Source: Verticillium longisporum
Lineage: Eukaryota > Ascomycota > Sordariomycetes > Glomerellales > Plectosphaerellaceae
Assembly (NCBI GenBank): GCA_019188255.1
Contig: JAETXT010000009.1
Span: 434,001-498,000, forward strand
Length of the DNA: 64,000 bases
Direction: 5' to 3'
Below are positions 43,020 to 54,100 of the stretch, one piece after another. Numbering within the stretch: the first letter of the stretch is position 1; every line of letters starts with the position of its first letter. The notes below the pieces were generated by a model that was not told the DNA's origin, ran no database searches, and worked only from the letters and a program-made list of their open reading frames with translations. A program made the translations under genes and the position numbers.

Positions 43020-44160
43020 TATCTTCTTTATATAGTTTAAGATAAAGAATATATAAGAGCTTATAAATATAAATATCGTTTATTAAAGTATTATTAGAGA
43101 CTAGAATATTAATAAGATTAATAATATCCTAGTTCCTAATAATATCTATAATAATATTAGCTATAAAGGTACTTATATAAATACCTAGCTATTTATAAAG
43201 TACTAGGAGGTATTATTATTATTACCCTTAATTATTAATATAATATATAGATATTATAAATATCCTAAAGCGATTTAGAGAGGTCTAATAATTATAAAAG
43301 AGATAAATATCTATTAAGGAAGCTTAAAGTTCTATTTATATCTATTTCTTCTTCTATATAAAGATTTAATTAAGTCTTATATATAGACTCCTTCGATTCT
43401 AGAGGAGGTTATTATATATATTTAGATTTAGATTTAATAATAAATAATATAGGAATAGATTATTAAAAATATTAAATAGCTAATTTATATTAATAACGAA
43501 GCTAAGGGCGAACTCTTTTAACCCTTCTATTTAAGCCCTTAATAGAGTAATAGGATATTATAGATAAAGCGGAAGAGAAGTATTTAAAGAACTCTAAGAG
43601 ATATCCTCTATTAAGGATCCCTTAAATATTCTATATCTCTTCCTTAAATAGAAGCTCGAAGAAGTTATTATAGAGGCTTTAAATAATATTAAATCCTATC
43701 TCTTATCGTAGAGACTATAGATCTAGAAGCTTTCGCTAAGGGTATTCCTTTTATTAAGGAGCTCCGCTATAAAGATCCTATAATCCTTAATTTAGCTTAT
43801 ATAGCCTCTAGAGCCCTTCTTTATAATAAGAGTATTAAGGGTAAAATAGCGGCTACGCTAAATAGCTATAAGGAGGTTAGGATCGGAATAGTTTAATTCG
43901 GAGAGCTAAGTATAAATAGAGGTAAAAGGGCGGATTCTAAAGATAATAAGAGATATATTAACGACGATAATAATATAGGAATAGCCCTAAGGGCATAGGA
44001 GCTATTATAGCGACGTTATAAATAGGCTACGTTAATAGAATTATTATGTTAATAGAATTACGATTTTAAGGGAATTATTTTAGGTTCTAATGCTCTATAT
44101 ATATAGATATAAGTATATTAGATAATATAAATAGAGTTTTCTTTATAGATATCAATAGAA

Positions 44161-44231
44161 GCTAATAGTTTAATTAGTTAGGATCTCTAGTACCCTATTA
44201 GAGGCTATAGGTTCGAATCCTACTATTAGCA
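44161..44231 (+). tRNA. tRNA-like sequence, degenerate (pseudo-tRNA)
   Basis: 71 bases start GCTAATA and end TATTAGC-A, forming a perfect 7 bp acceptor stem. A canonical T-loop (GGTTCGAATCC) is present with a nearly complete stem, and a D-loop-like TTAGTTAGGAT and a short anticodon-like hairpin around CCC lie between. The expected T at position 33 is missing and the arms are A/T-substituted. It lies inside the RIP-degraded element, so it is probably a mutated tRNA copy captured by, or derived into, the transposon, not a working gene. Confidence 0.35.
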
Positions 44232-44478
44232 TTATCGTACTATTAATAAGAGACTCCCTCTTATTAATAGTATAACTTTTTAATTAATCGGATAGGCCTT
44301 TTTATAGGTCCTAGGGCTCGGAATAGCTATATTCTAGGCCTAAATATATATTTAAACGTTTATTAAATATCTAAATATCGAAATACTATAGATTTAGTTA
44401 TTTAATTATAGGAAATCGGTCTATTTATTTAGCTATTTAATGATTTAACTTATTATATTTGATCGGGGTGCATTACTA

Positions 44479-44486
44479 GTACACTT
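44479..44486. other. Right target-site duplication of the hAT-like element (GTACACTT)
   Basis: Eight bases identical to 39502-39509, directly abutting the other terminus. Confidence 0.8.
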
Positions 44487-44779
44487 TAGGGTTCGTTGCT
44501 ATGAGCACAGTTCAATCCGCAGTCCGTAGCTAAGATAGGACTAACTAACTATAGAGGCTTAGGCGGCGTTATCTCAGGGCGTATGCGATATTTTGATCAC
44601 GCAGCCGACCCCTTTTTCCTTGCACCAGTGATCTAGACTCTGCGGCGTCCCCTGAAAGTTATCAATCTACATGCGTATATGAAACTACCATGAACCAGCC
44701 ATTGCCACTTAGCACTGACAAAGAATCTAGGTGGAACTCAAACTCATCCGACTTAGGGCTGAGAAGGTATATTCCATGT

Positions 44780-46189
44780 CTATACTCTGGCCTTCTCCTC
44801 AGCAGTCTCCTCGACGCTGATGCTCTCATTCTGAGTTCCCTCGTCCGAGTCTTGGTTGCGGAGCGTCAGCACGCTGGGAATGGCGACCAGCAGACTACCA
44901 ATTGACAGCCCCCAGTTCATCGCAAATTGCGTCATGGCCGAGTAGCCCTCGGCGTTGATCCTCCAGGCCATTGATCCGCCCGCCGGCTTGAGCGCCGAAT
45001 AGGTGCCCACAACGACGGCATTGATGACAGGGCTGTGCGACTGTGCGCCGATGATCCAATAGCAGTACGCCTGCCAGAACGAGTCGTACGCGCCGTAGAA
45101 GAAGTACAGGAACATGGGGCCGAGGAACACGCTCCCGTCGGTGTAGTCAATATCCTGCTTGAGGCCCCGGCGCAGCCGCTCGTCGTTCCACAGCTGAAAC
45201 TTGTATCCACCGCCCCAGATGGCCATGCCAGTGACGAAGAGCACCCCCCAGCCGGCCAGCGCACGCGCCTTGCGCCCCAGTCGTGCGTAATCAAGCACAA
45301 GGCCCATGAGCAGCCCGCCGAACATCTGGGCGATCCAATATAGTGCACCGTTGAGGGACCGCGTGCGCAGGTTGAACGTCTGGCCGTTGACGCTGTTCTG
45401 TTGGTAGGAGTAAAAGACGTTGGCGTTGAAGAACATGGGATACAGGCACACAATCCTCCAGTCAAAGACAATCGTGGCGGTCTGCACAACCGACTCGCGC
45501 AGGTTGGCCCAGGTAATGGCCTTGGACTCGCGGGCGATGCGGCTGCCCGTGTACTTCGTGGACAGAGCCTCAGTCGAGCATACTAGCGCCGAGAGCCCCC
45601 AGCCGAAGAGCATAACGACAATGTAAGCGATGTAGGTAGAGTCGGTGACGGTGCCCGACGCGGAATGAAAGTTTAGGCCCAAGCTAATGAGCGAACCGAT
45701 GGCGCCGCCGAGGTTGAAGACGACCCAGAACAGGCCAATCGCGCGTCCTCGCGTGCCTTCGTTGGTGTAAGTCACCATGACGGTGCCCTGGGCGACCCAG
45801 AAGAAGGCCGCACCGACGCCGAGCAGGGCACCGGCGGCGATGACGAAGGGACCGTTTTGGGTGCGGCTGAAGTTGAGCAACGAGCCGGCGGAGAGCGCAT
45901 ACGTCCAGCCGCCCAGCAGAAGGGATGTTCGAGGACCCAGATACTTGTGAAAAGCGCCCACGAGGAGGAGGGCCGCGCCGGCGGTGCAGGCGTGCGTGGC
46001 CACGTTGGAGTTGGCGGCGACAGTGCCGTCAACCTGACCAGATCCGCCCATGCCGGTGAGGGCATTGTACATGCCCGGGTTGCAGAACGAAATGAGAGAG
46101 ATGAGAACGATCTGTGTCCAAGGATCATGAAGGAGCCTTTTCACCTTGGACGCCTCAGCGGGAGCGAAAACGTCTATTTCACCGGCCAT
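44780..46189 (-). CDS. UNC93-like MFS transporter
   Basis: Predicted 12-helix membrane protein of 469 residues in the UNC93-like branch of the major facilitator superfamily. The N terminus runs EASKVKRLLHDPWTQIVLIS into a first helix containing SFCNPGMYNALTGMGGSGQ, the family's usual opening. Later landmarks are LLLGGWTYALSAGSLL, GPFVIAAGALLGVGAAFFWV, RGRAIGLFWVVFNLGGAIGS, FYSYQQNSVNG and LGPMFLYFFYGAYDSFWQAY. The start is set at 46189; the frame extends upstream to a TTG but has no earlier ATG. It is intronless. It is divergent from the MurQ-kinase fusion, with 416 bases between the start codons, so co-regulation is plausible. A natural inference is that it imports the amino sugar or muropeptide-derived substrate of that enzyme. 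Fungal UNC93-like substrates are otherwise poorly known. Confidence 0.87.
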   Translation of the reverse strand: MAGEIDVFAPAEASKVKRLLHDPWTQIVLISLISFCNPGMYNALTGMGGSGQVDGTVAANSNVATHACTAGAALLLVGAFHKYLGPRTSLLLGGWTYALSAGSLLNFSRTQNGPFVIAAGALLGVGAAFFWVAQGTVMVTYTNEGTRGRAIGLFWVVFNLGGAIGSLISLGLNFHSASGTVTDSTYIAYIVVMLFGWGLSALVCSTEALSTKYTGSRIARESKAITWANLRESVVQTATIVFDWRIVCLYPMFFNANVFYSYQQNSVNGQTFNLRTRSLNGALYWIAQMFGGLLMGLVLDYARLGRKARALAGWGVLFVTGMAIWGGGYKFQLWNDERLRRGLKQDIDYTDGSVFLGPMFLYFFYGAYDSFWQAYCYWIIGAQSHSPVINAVVVGTYSALKPAGGSMAWRINAEGYSAMTQFAMNWGLSIGSLLVAIPSVLTLRNQDSDEGTQNESISVEETAEEKARV

Positions 46190-46605
46190 TGTGGTCGAGG
46201 CAGAAGAGCAGCTGTGGTTCGAGTACGTGTCGAAGATGAGGATAAAGAATTGAGCAGGCTTGTCGTCGCTTGGGAAGGCCAATGCATCCTTCTTGGGCTG
46301 CTTGCGATGGCTTCACGGCCATTTATGTTTAAATGCATGCATGTAGTTGATGCTGCTGCCGGCGGAGGCTCGGTCCCGATTCTCACGGAGAGCTCGGAGA
46401 CAGCGAACGGATGGCGGCACCGAGATCCGTTCGGACAGGACCGGACAGGGCAAAGACTAGGCCGGACCAGATGCCGAGCCCTCGCCACGACCTGAGGACG
46501 CAAGATTCGATACATTGCGAAATTCTTCAGTGGAAAGATGGATAAATGAGACCGTATGGACGGTATTACCGGCCGGGGAGGCGCCGCACAAGCACCTGAA
46601 ATACG
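46190..46605. promoter_or_regulatory. Divergent promoter between the transporter and MurQ-kinase genes
   Basis: A 416 bp shared intergenic interval between two start codons. A CGG-N5-CCG inverted triplet (CGGTATTACCG) at 46561-46571 matches the kind of site bound by Zn2Cys6 regulators. A short direct repeat of CGGACAGG lies near 46434-46450. No regulator is encoded beside the pair. Confidence 0.45.
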
Positions 46606-48687
46606 ATGACAACCCCTGCCATGACGTCTTCGCCGGACCCTCATCAGCGTGAACACGCTCTCAGCAGCCTCCAGAACGAGGCCCTCAGCCCCGTGGCGCG
46701 TGCCATGGACACAATGAACACGCTGGATCTGTGCAGGTCCTTCAACCGCGCGGAGGCTAGCGTGGCGTGTGCGATCGCGGCGTGTCTACCAGCCATTGCG
46801 GCGTTCGTCGATGACCTCGTCCCGTTTCTACGTAGAAGCGGACGGCTGATCTACGTAGGTGCGGGAAACAGCGGGCGTGTCGCCCATATGGACTGCGCAG
46901 AGCTGCCAGTCACCTTCTCGGTTGATCGAGAGCAGTTCCTAGCCGTGGTGGCGGGCGGGACAGGGGCCGTGCTGGAGGCCGTCGAGGGTGCCGAAGACCT
47001 CTTTGACGACGGCGCGGCGAGGATGGATGACCTTTGTTTTACTTCACACGATACTGTCATTGGTATCTCGGCTTCGGGGCGAACACCATTTGTCATGGGC
47101 GCCCTGGAGGTGGCGATGCGGCGTGGCGCCCTGACGGCGGTCATAACCAACACGCGGCCATCTCGCATGGGGAGCATGGGCGTTAAGCACCCCCTTATCG
47201 TCGCCGTCGGACCCGAATTCTTGACGGGAAGCACACGTCTCAAGGCAGGCAGCTGCGCGAAGCAAGTCCTGAATATGATCAGCACCTGCACCATGATCAA
47301 ACTCGGCAAAACGCACCAGGGACTCATGGTCGATGTCAGAGCGAACAACGAGAAGCTCCACGCGAGAGGGAGACGCATCGTCCGGCAGATATGCGTAGGA
47401 AGGCCACTTCTGCGAACTATTTCTCAACACATACAGAACCATCCTGAGCTGGATGAGGACGCCAGCATCGATGCCCTGATCGAGCGCTGTGGCGGCAGCG
47501 TCAAGCTCGCCTGCGCTGTGGGACTCTCTGGTCTGCACCGGGATATTGCGAAGCGGAGATTAGACGTTGTAGATGGTCATCTGCAGGCATTCGTGACTGG
47601 GCTCAAGCCAGAGTCGCAATTCATGGGCGGTCGCACGGGTACGGATGGCGAGAAAGCAGAGGAAGACGAATACTTCCTTTGCGTAGACGGTGGCGGGACC
47701 AAGTGTGCCGTATCTATTGCCACGCGAAGAAGAGGCTTACTCACTCAAGCAACTGCAGGGCCCTGCAATCTCAACTCGACACCCTTGGAAGATGTCGTTG
47801 AGCAGATCAGGTGCGCAACTGCCGCAGCAGCAGCATCAATACAGCTACCAAACGACGACCAGAGCCGGCCATGGCCGAGACTCACCAAGGTTTGGGCTGG
47901 CATTGCCGGACTACACCACACCAGCCAAGCCGAATTGCTGTCGTCTCGCCTCGAACAACTCTTTAGCGTTTCCGCAAAGAAGGGCAGCCTGCGCCTGACG
48001 TGCGACACATCGCTGCTTTCGGCGTGTCTCGACGCTGACGAGCCGGCGGAAGGATGTATCGCTCTCGTCGCTGGCACAGGGGCCGTGGCGACGGCTTTCA
48101 GGAGATTCGACTCGGGAGACAAGGCTGTACAAGTCGGGCGGACAGGGGGATGGGGCCATCTTGTTGGAGACCAGGGAAGCGCATTTTACATTGGCCAGCA
48201 AGCGCTGCGAACCGTGCTTGGAAACCTGGAGGAGCATCAGAGCGAAGCAAAGCCCCGTTCGCTCAATCGGCTTGAAGCTGCCATTTTCAAACACCTGGAC
48301 TGCGACCCCAGAGACGTTCTGTCCAGCATCTTGATGCCGGGGGCGGAGCAGCCTCAGCAGCGCATCGGGAGAATCTCGAGGGTCGTCGCGGAGCTGGGGT
48401 TTGCGGATTTCGACCCGGATCCGCAAGCGCTAGCAATTCTTCACGACGCGGCCAGTAACCTTGCGCGTATCGTCAAGCCGCTGGCATCGATGAGCATGTG
48501 CAACCCATTGAAGAGCATCCTGGTCATGTTAGGGGCCTTGATGAATGTCAAACCGTTTCGGGACCTGGTCCTGGATAAGTGCATGGCGATGGGCGTGGCC
48601 TTCAGGAGGACCATCATTGTCAGTGACGCATCGGCGTACGGGGCTGAGTTTCTCTCTAAGACGAGCGGCTCTCATATTGCTACGTAA
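46606..48687 (+). CDS. MurQ-type MurNAc-6-phosphate etherase fused to a BadF/BcrA-type sugar kinase
   Basis: A bifunctional protein of 693 residues, or 688 from the ATG at 46621; intronless. Residues about 20-345 match MurQ, which cleaves the lactyl ether of N-acetylmuramic acid 6-phosphate to give GlcNAc-6-phosphate and lactate. Seen are the SIS-fold motif RLIYVGAGNSGRVAHMDCAE, with a Glu (about residue 99) at the position of the bacterial catalytic glutamate; EAVEGAED (second key Glu); GISASGRTPFVMGAL; and LTGSTRLKAGSCAKQVLNMI. Residues about 360-690 match BadF/BadG/BcrA-type ATPases, the family of GlcNAc/MurNAc kinases, with phosphate motifs CVDGGGTKCAVS and ALVAGTGAVA, plus GGWGHLVGDQGSAFYIG. 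The kinase would make the phosphosugar the etherase needs, so both steps of MurNAc use sit in one chain. Bacterial ancestry is likely by inference. A glucokinase-regulator-like role is the main alternative. Confidence 0.87.
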   Translation: MTTPAMTSSPDPHQREHALSSLQNEALSPVARAMDTMNTLDLCRSFNRAEASVACAIAACLPAIAAFVDDLVPFLRRSGRLIYVGAGNSGRVAHMDCAELPVTFSVDREQFLAVVAGGTGAVLEAVEGAEDLFDDGAARMDDLCFTSHDTVIGISASGRTPFVMGALEVAMRRGALTAVITNTRPSRMGSMGVKHPLIVAVGPEFLTGSTRLKAGSCAKQVLNMISTCTMIKLGKTHQGLMVDVRANNEKLHARGRRIVRQICVGRPLLRTISQHIQNHPELDEDASIDALIERCGGSVKLACAVGLSGLHRDIAKRRLDVVDGHLQAFVTGLKPESQFMGGRTGTDGEKAEEDEYFLCVDGGGTKCAVSIATRRRGLLTQATAGPCNLNSTPLEDVVEQIRCATAAAAASIQLPNDDQSRPWPRLTKVWAGIAGLHHTSQAELLSSRLEQLFSVSAKKGSLRLTCDTSLLSACLDADEPAEGCIALVAGTGAVATAFRRFDSGDKAVQVGRTGGWGHLVGDQGSAFYIGQQALRTVLGNLEEHQSEAKPRSLNRLEAAIFKHLDCDPRDVLSSILMPGAEQPQQRIGRISRVVAELGFADFDPDPQALAILHDAASNLARIVKPLASMSMCNPLKSILVMLGALMNVKPFRDLVLDKCMAMGVAFRRTIIVSDASAYGAEFLSKTSGSHIAT

Positions 48688-51117
48688 GGATGTGGGAGGG
48701 TTGCTTGCGAAAAGAAAATGGGTGTCTGTGTTCAGGGTTCAGGATCCAGTAAGCCTTAAGCACTCGGATCAGCGTCGTCTGCAACACATGCTTCTGCCGA
48801 CGGTTCTCATCTCACGAACCAAGAAGCAACTCTCCTTAAACCTTGCGCATCACAATACGCGTTATAGTACATAACTAGGTTCATATACTACTCGTCTTTC
48901 TTACTATACGGCATAGGTTAGTACCCTGAAAGTAGCGGGCCGAGGTGAGGCGTGGCTGAGTTTTGAATGTAAACCTTGCCTGCTTGACTATCATCTAGCC
49001 TAGCAATGTGAGGCTCAGCGCAAAGCAGGGCTCGCGGCCAGGTAAGTCGTCTGATGGAAGCCTGACAGCATGACTCAAAAGGGGCTTGAAAGTCGAGGCT
49101 TGAGTGTGCTACGTGGCGCACGAATCTGTGACACCGAGTTGTGAAGTTCCGACATCGCAATTCAAAAATGCTGTTCATGACGACAAACTCACAATAGTTG
49201 GTAACAGCTTGTTCAACATTCGGGGGACTTCGGGGGAGGTTGGAGGCTTGGTTCGTTTGTCAGGTCAGCTGGTGTTGTGCATCTCGGTCTGCAAAGTGGA
49301 AAAAGCCTGAAGCCGTGCTATCCGAAATTCCATGACCGCTTTCTCGCCGAGTCTGGGCCGGAAATTTCAGTTGCGAACAGAATCAAGAGCATGCAGGTGT
49401 CCAAGGCGATGCATACGATATCATGTTGATGTTGGAAATGTTGATGTTGGAAACAACACGCGTTCAATCCATTCAGGTACCTGGTATAAGGCTGCAAGAG
49501 GCTCCACTGCGATGCATGGTGCACTGCACCCCTGCTGTGCAACCAGATCAGCAATCGAGTGCGACGCTGGGGATGGCAGTCTTCGAGGCTGTGTGGCCAA
49601 CAAGTCGTGCCATGGGGTCCTAGATTATGCCCCCTATGGGCATTTTCCTTTGTTCTCTTGTCGGATCCGCAGACCTGCATGCAACACAACAACACCATCA
49701 GTCGTCTTCGTCTCCAGCTGAGAGCAGATCACCGCGAGCCTCGAGGAGCACTCACAAAGAAGAGATGAAGGCGGCCTCACACGGCGCCACGAATAGAATG
49801 TTGTTGCTGGCGTCGCCCTCTCGAAGGCAAGGCTTGGGAAGGCCGCAAGGTTCGTCATGCGAAGGTGTGAAATTGACAGTTGGTGCCGCCATATGACTCT
49901 TCTGAGGGAAATGTGTCAAGCCACGGGGCAGTCCAGCGATAATGGCACCATCACTCTGGTGATCGCAACGCAAATTCGACGGCATCTCAGTTCTGTGGTG
50001 ACCGAAATGGCTTGAGGTGTGTCACGCGAACGAAGCTCGGGTCTAGCAAAGAAGGGGGCGAAAAGGAAAATGAAAAGAAGGCTGGCTGCCTGTCGCCCCT
50101 CGAGGCACCGAGCAGTGAAACGTTACTGGCGCACGTGTGCTAAGCGCCATCGGATGTGCCGCGCGGGGGCTGCTCGGAGCCACAGACGCTTCCGACAATG
50201 GCATTGTCGAGGAGGCCAAATGAGGACTCATAGCATTAGGACTCAAGATGTGGACGTCGTTTTCGACTTTCGAGGTGGAAGAGAGCCCAAAGACAGGCAG
50301 CCATGACGGACGAGCTGGACCTGCCCTGCACAGACTGCGGTCCTTCCCTCTCTCAGCTGAGCCCCAGCCACAGCGATGAGTTGCTGCTCCCCATTGGGCA
50401 ATCCGCGGGAAGGCGCCCCTGTTTCATGCTCCTGCCACTGGCTCGGCTCGCTCAACTCCCCCAGGACGGCGCATCCCGGCAGCGACTGCCACTGGAGCAG
50501 CCAAGGAAGGGAAAGAGCGACACTCGACTCAATTCGCTCCCCTCACTTCGGTGTAACATGCACCTGCATCACCTGAAAGGAGGACCCGAAGAGAAGCAAG
50601 AGCCAGGGACGTGAGAGAGGTACCTCGACCCCCGGAGGACAAGACAGCCAGCCCATGAAGCCTCTCTTCTGCCACCTGAGCCCCCGAACCTCGCTTCTAT
50701 CCTTCATGATTCTTCACGCACTGCAGAACTTCAGCCACCCAACAACCTCTAGAGTTTTCTTTGTTCACCCCACGCAGCCAAGAGTCGAACGTCTTCACGA
50801 GGCAGAGCCAGATCTCGCCTCGCGGCGGTATGACGACGCCCCTTTTCGAATGACATTGATGAGGCTCTGCCGACCACTGCGTCTGTTCTCTATTTAGGAG
50901 TCGCATCATCCCCGGAACTTCCTGTCTGTGTTCAGTACATTACACACACACGCATCGCACATGGCACATTGCTCACTTCTCTTCCATCCATTCATCTTGA
51001 CTTGATCTCATCATACGTGCCGCTCGTACGGCGTCATCCACACGAGAAACCCACCACAGCCCACTACAGCCTGAGCCACCGCTACTGATCCCCAACGTCC
51101 AAACCCCCACCATCGAC
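48688..51117. other. Intergenic, about 2.4 kb, no gene supported
   Basis: Short open frames on both strands lack recognisable features. A 15 bp tandem duplication (ATGTTGATGTTGGAA twice) lies at 49423-49452. The last 200 bases before 51118 are pyrimidine-rich and contain the repeat ACACACACAC, as expected for the leader of the next gene. Confidence 0.4.
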
Positions 51118-54100
51118 ATGGTCGATCGGGAAGAGATTCCCCGCGATGGCATTACGTGCGTCTATGCCCATCCTGACGCGCAGGCGGACATTGTCTTCCT
51201 CCATGGTCTCAACGGCAACCCCACAAGGACGTGGACTGCCAAGGACTCGGCCGTCTACTGGCCTGTCGACTTGCTGCCCAACACGCTCGGCCTAGACGCT
51301 CCAGTCGATGTTCTCGTCTACGGGTACAACGCCGACACCGCCAGCACCAGCGAGCGCAGCGCCAGTGACAATTACATCTACGAGCATGCCCAAACCCTCG
51401 TGACCGATCTCACATCCTACCGCGGCACGAAGGGAACCGCAATGAGACCCATCATTTGGGTTGCCCACAGCCTCGGCGGCATCCTTTTGAAGCGTGCCCT
51501 CAACTACTCCAACGACCTCAAAGACAGACACCATGAAGCCTCACGCTCTATTTTCGTCTCGACCTTTGGCATCATTTTCCTGGGTACGCCCCACAAAGGA
51601 TCCGGCCTCGCAACCTGGGGTTCCATACTGCAGAACATGGCCAGAGCTACCATGCCGAGACGACTCTTTGACAGCGAACCCGTCTTGATCAAGACGCTGA
51701 AGAAGAACAATCAGACACTCCGAGACATAAATGTGCACTTCCTCGACATCTACCAGAGGTTCAAGATTCAAATGGCCCATGAGAATCACAAGACTGACTT
51801 TACCATTACCAAACGCCTCGTTGTCGACTCGGCCTCTGCCAATCCGGAGCTTCCCGGCGTTCAGTATTTTGGAATCGAGGCCACGCACTCCAACATGTGC
51901 AAATTCAGCAGCTCGACAAGCCACGGCTACCGCATTGTGACCAGCGCCATCCGCGAGTGGGTCATCCAGGGCCCCTCCGTCATCGAGCGCCGTCGGGACG
52001 TTGAAAGGAACGAATCGCGCCAGCGTGCCATCGAGGATGCCACCGAGCGCCTCGGCCCCGCTGCTGCTGGCTTTCCGGGGTTCAACACGCCGATGACTTC
52101 CTCCGGACATTTTGAAGGCCCATTTGCTCCACCACGTAATACGCCGAGCTTGAGCATGCCCTTCCTGCAGCACACGCAATCGACTCGCTCGTCGCTTTTC
52201 ATCACCCCCAGCCATTTTCACCCGGACACTGTCTTCGTCGGGCGTGACAAGGAGCTCGCTGGTCTGCATACGATGCTGCTAGACGAGCACCGACGTTCCC
52301 TGGGTACCTCAGCCGTCGTCGTGCAAGGCATGTCCGGCATCGGAAAGTCCGCGCTGGGTAAACAATACATCTTCAATCACAAGAACCATTACCCTGGCGG
52401 CATCTATTGGATCAGGGCGAGCACGCTACAGGAGATGGAGGACGACTTTTGGCATATTGCCAAGAATGATGCTATCCGACAGATGATTGACCACAGGTCT
52501 GAGTTGGACCTCCGAGACCCCAAGAAAATGGTTGATGTTGTGCGGAGTTGGTTCAATAAGCTGGAGGGATGGCTCATCATTTTTGACGGCATCCGCTTCG
52601 ATGACCCAACGGCCATTAGTCACTTCGTCCCGGACAACAAGAACACCAGCATTGTTTTCACTTCCACAGAGCGTCCCGTCGCTGGCAGTCATCTCCTCAA
52701 CAACCCGACCATATTGGAGCTGGGGTTGCTCTCTGTACCCGAGAGCCAGGAACTGCTCCTTGGAGAGTTGGGCAAGCACAAGCCGTACAAGACCGATGAC
52801 CTCGACATGGCCGCCAAACTAGTCAAGCTGATGGACTGCCTGCCTCTGATGATCCATAGTGCCGCTCAACAGATGAAGACCACCAGGGAACCACTCTCAA
52901 AGTACCTGAAGTCCTGGAAAGCCAAGCCCCACATTGGCGATGCAGCCCTACCAGCCTTCCAGTCGATCCGCGATGACCTCCAAGACCGCGGCGAGACTGC
53001 CGCGCTCAATCTCATCAACATACTTTCATTTTTTGGCCAGCTCATTCCTGTGGAGATGTTGGCTCTGGGTCTCAAGGCGCTGGATACTCGGACGTCTGTC
53101 AAGACGAAGGGAAGCCTGAAGAAAACATTTGCCACACTCATCGCATTCGCCCTCATCGAACGCAGCGAAACAGCTGAGATTCCGTCCTTGAGTAGCAAAA
53201 CCTCGGATAACAGTGGAGAGACGCAGACGGAGCCGCTCGACACGCTGTGGACCCACAGCGTTACACAGGTGTTCTTTGCCAACATTTTGGCAGACGACAA
53301 GCAGTTCTGGCTTGAACGGGCCATTGCCGTATTTTGTCGCTCATTTGATGAGGCGGATGCCCGAATGAAGAGCGCCAAGCCCGAGAGCAAGAATCCCAAC
53401 AAGCCAGGCCTGGGCATGCCTGACGACTACAGACGATACTCAGCTCACGGCAAGCGACTTCTAGAGCATGTCAACAAAATGAAGAAAACACAGCTTGCCC
53501 CTGAGCTCAATGCAGCAAGGCATGAGCTCAGGCTGCGACTAGAGAGCATTCCTGCTGAGCTTGACCGGCTTCAGCGTGCCGTTCTGGCGAGCATCGTCAA
53601 TGGTGACGAGGCACCGAGGGTCTCGGTATTCCAGCGGTGGAAAAGCTGGTCCACGGGCACGGCTCCGCCTCTTTCACAGGGTTCATCCTCGCTGTCCAAC
53701 ACTTCGTACGTTGACGCTGGGCGTGTTCCGGACAGCTTCTATCGGTCCCCCATCGACCATACCAATCCGCACGACTACCATGTCCCGTACCCAGTCCCGC
53801 CTCGCTCGATGCCTTTCCCATATGACAATACGATGCCTGCTCCGCCATTCCAGGACGATGATGCGGATGACCGAACTGTGACTCCGTTTTCGGAGCCGTA
53901 CCCTCCGTGGAACGACGGCGGGATGAGTGAAGGTGCAGATGTACCACAGCATCGCGCACTCCGGAGGATGGACAACAGGCGTTACCGAGACCGTGCTGGG
54001 GCGTGGAGGGATGCCTCGGCCAGCAATGACCCCCGCGTCAGCATCAGCCGGGAGTCAGCTAGGGGTCTATTCTCAATGTCCGAGAGCACTCCGAATATCT

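Larger units (their letters stand above)
39510..44478. mobile_element. RIP-degraded hAT-like transposon hosting a nested pogo element
   Basis: The outer element is bounded by imperfect inverted termini. The left end reads CAGTGCTATACCCCGAC; the right end in reverse complement reads TAGTAATGCACCCCGATC. The following AAATA..AAGT(C/T)AAAT also matches on both sides. The same 8 bp, GTACACTT, sits outside both ends (39502-39509 and 44479-44486). CAGTG-type termini plus an 8 bp duplication indicate the hAT superfamily. Without the nested insertion it would be about 3.1 kb. The sequence is very AT-rich and CpA/TpG are almost absent while CpG survives, the pattern left by RIP. No open frame remains. 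Confidence 0.8.

Noticed and set aside
39510..44478. Starship-type giant mobile element or centromeric block
   Set aside because: No DUF3435 tyrosine recombinase is visible, and the AT-rich block has defined transposon termini with an 8 bp duplication and is only about 5 kb.
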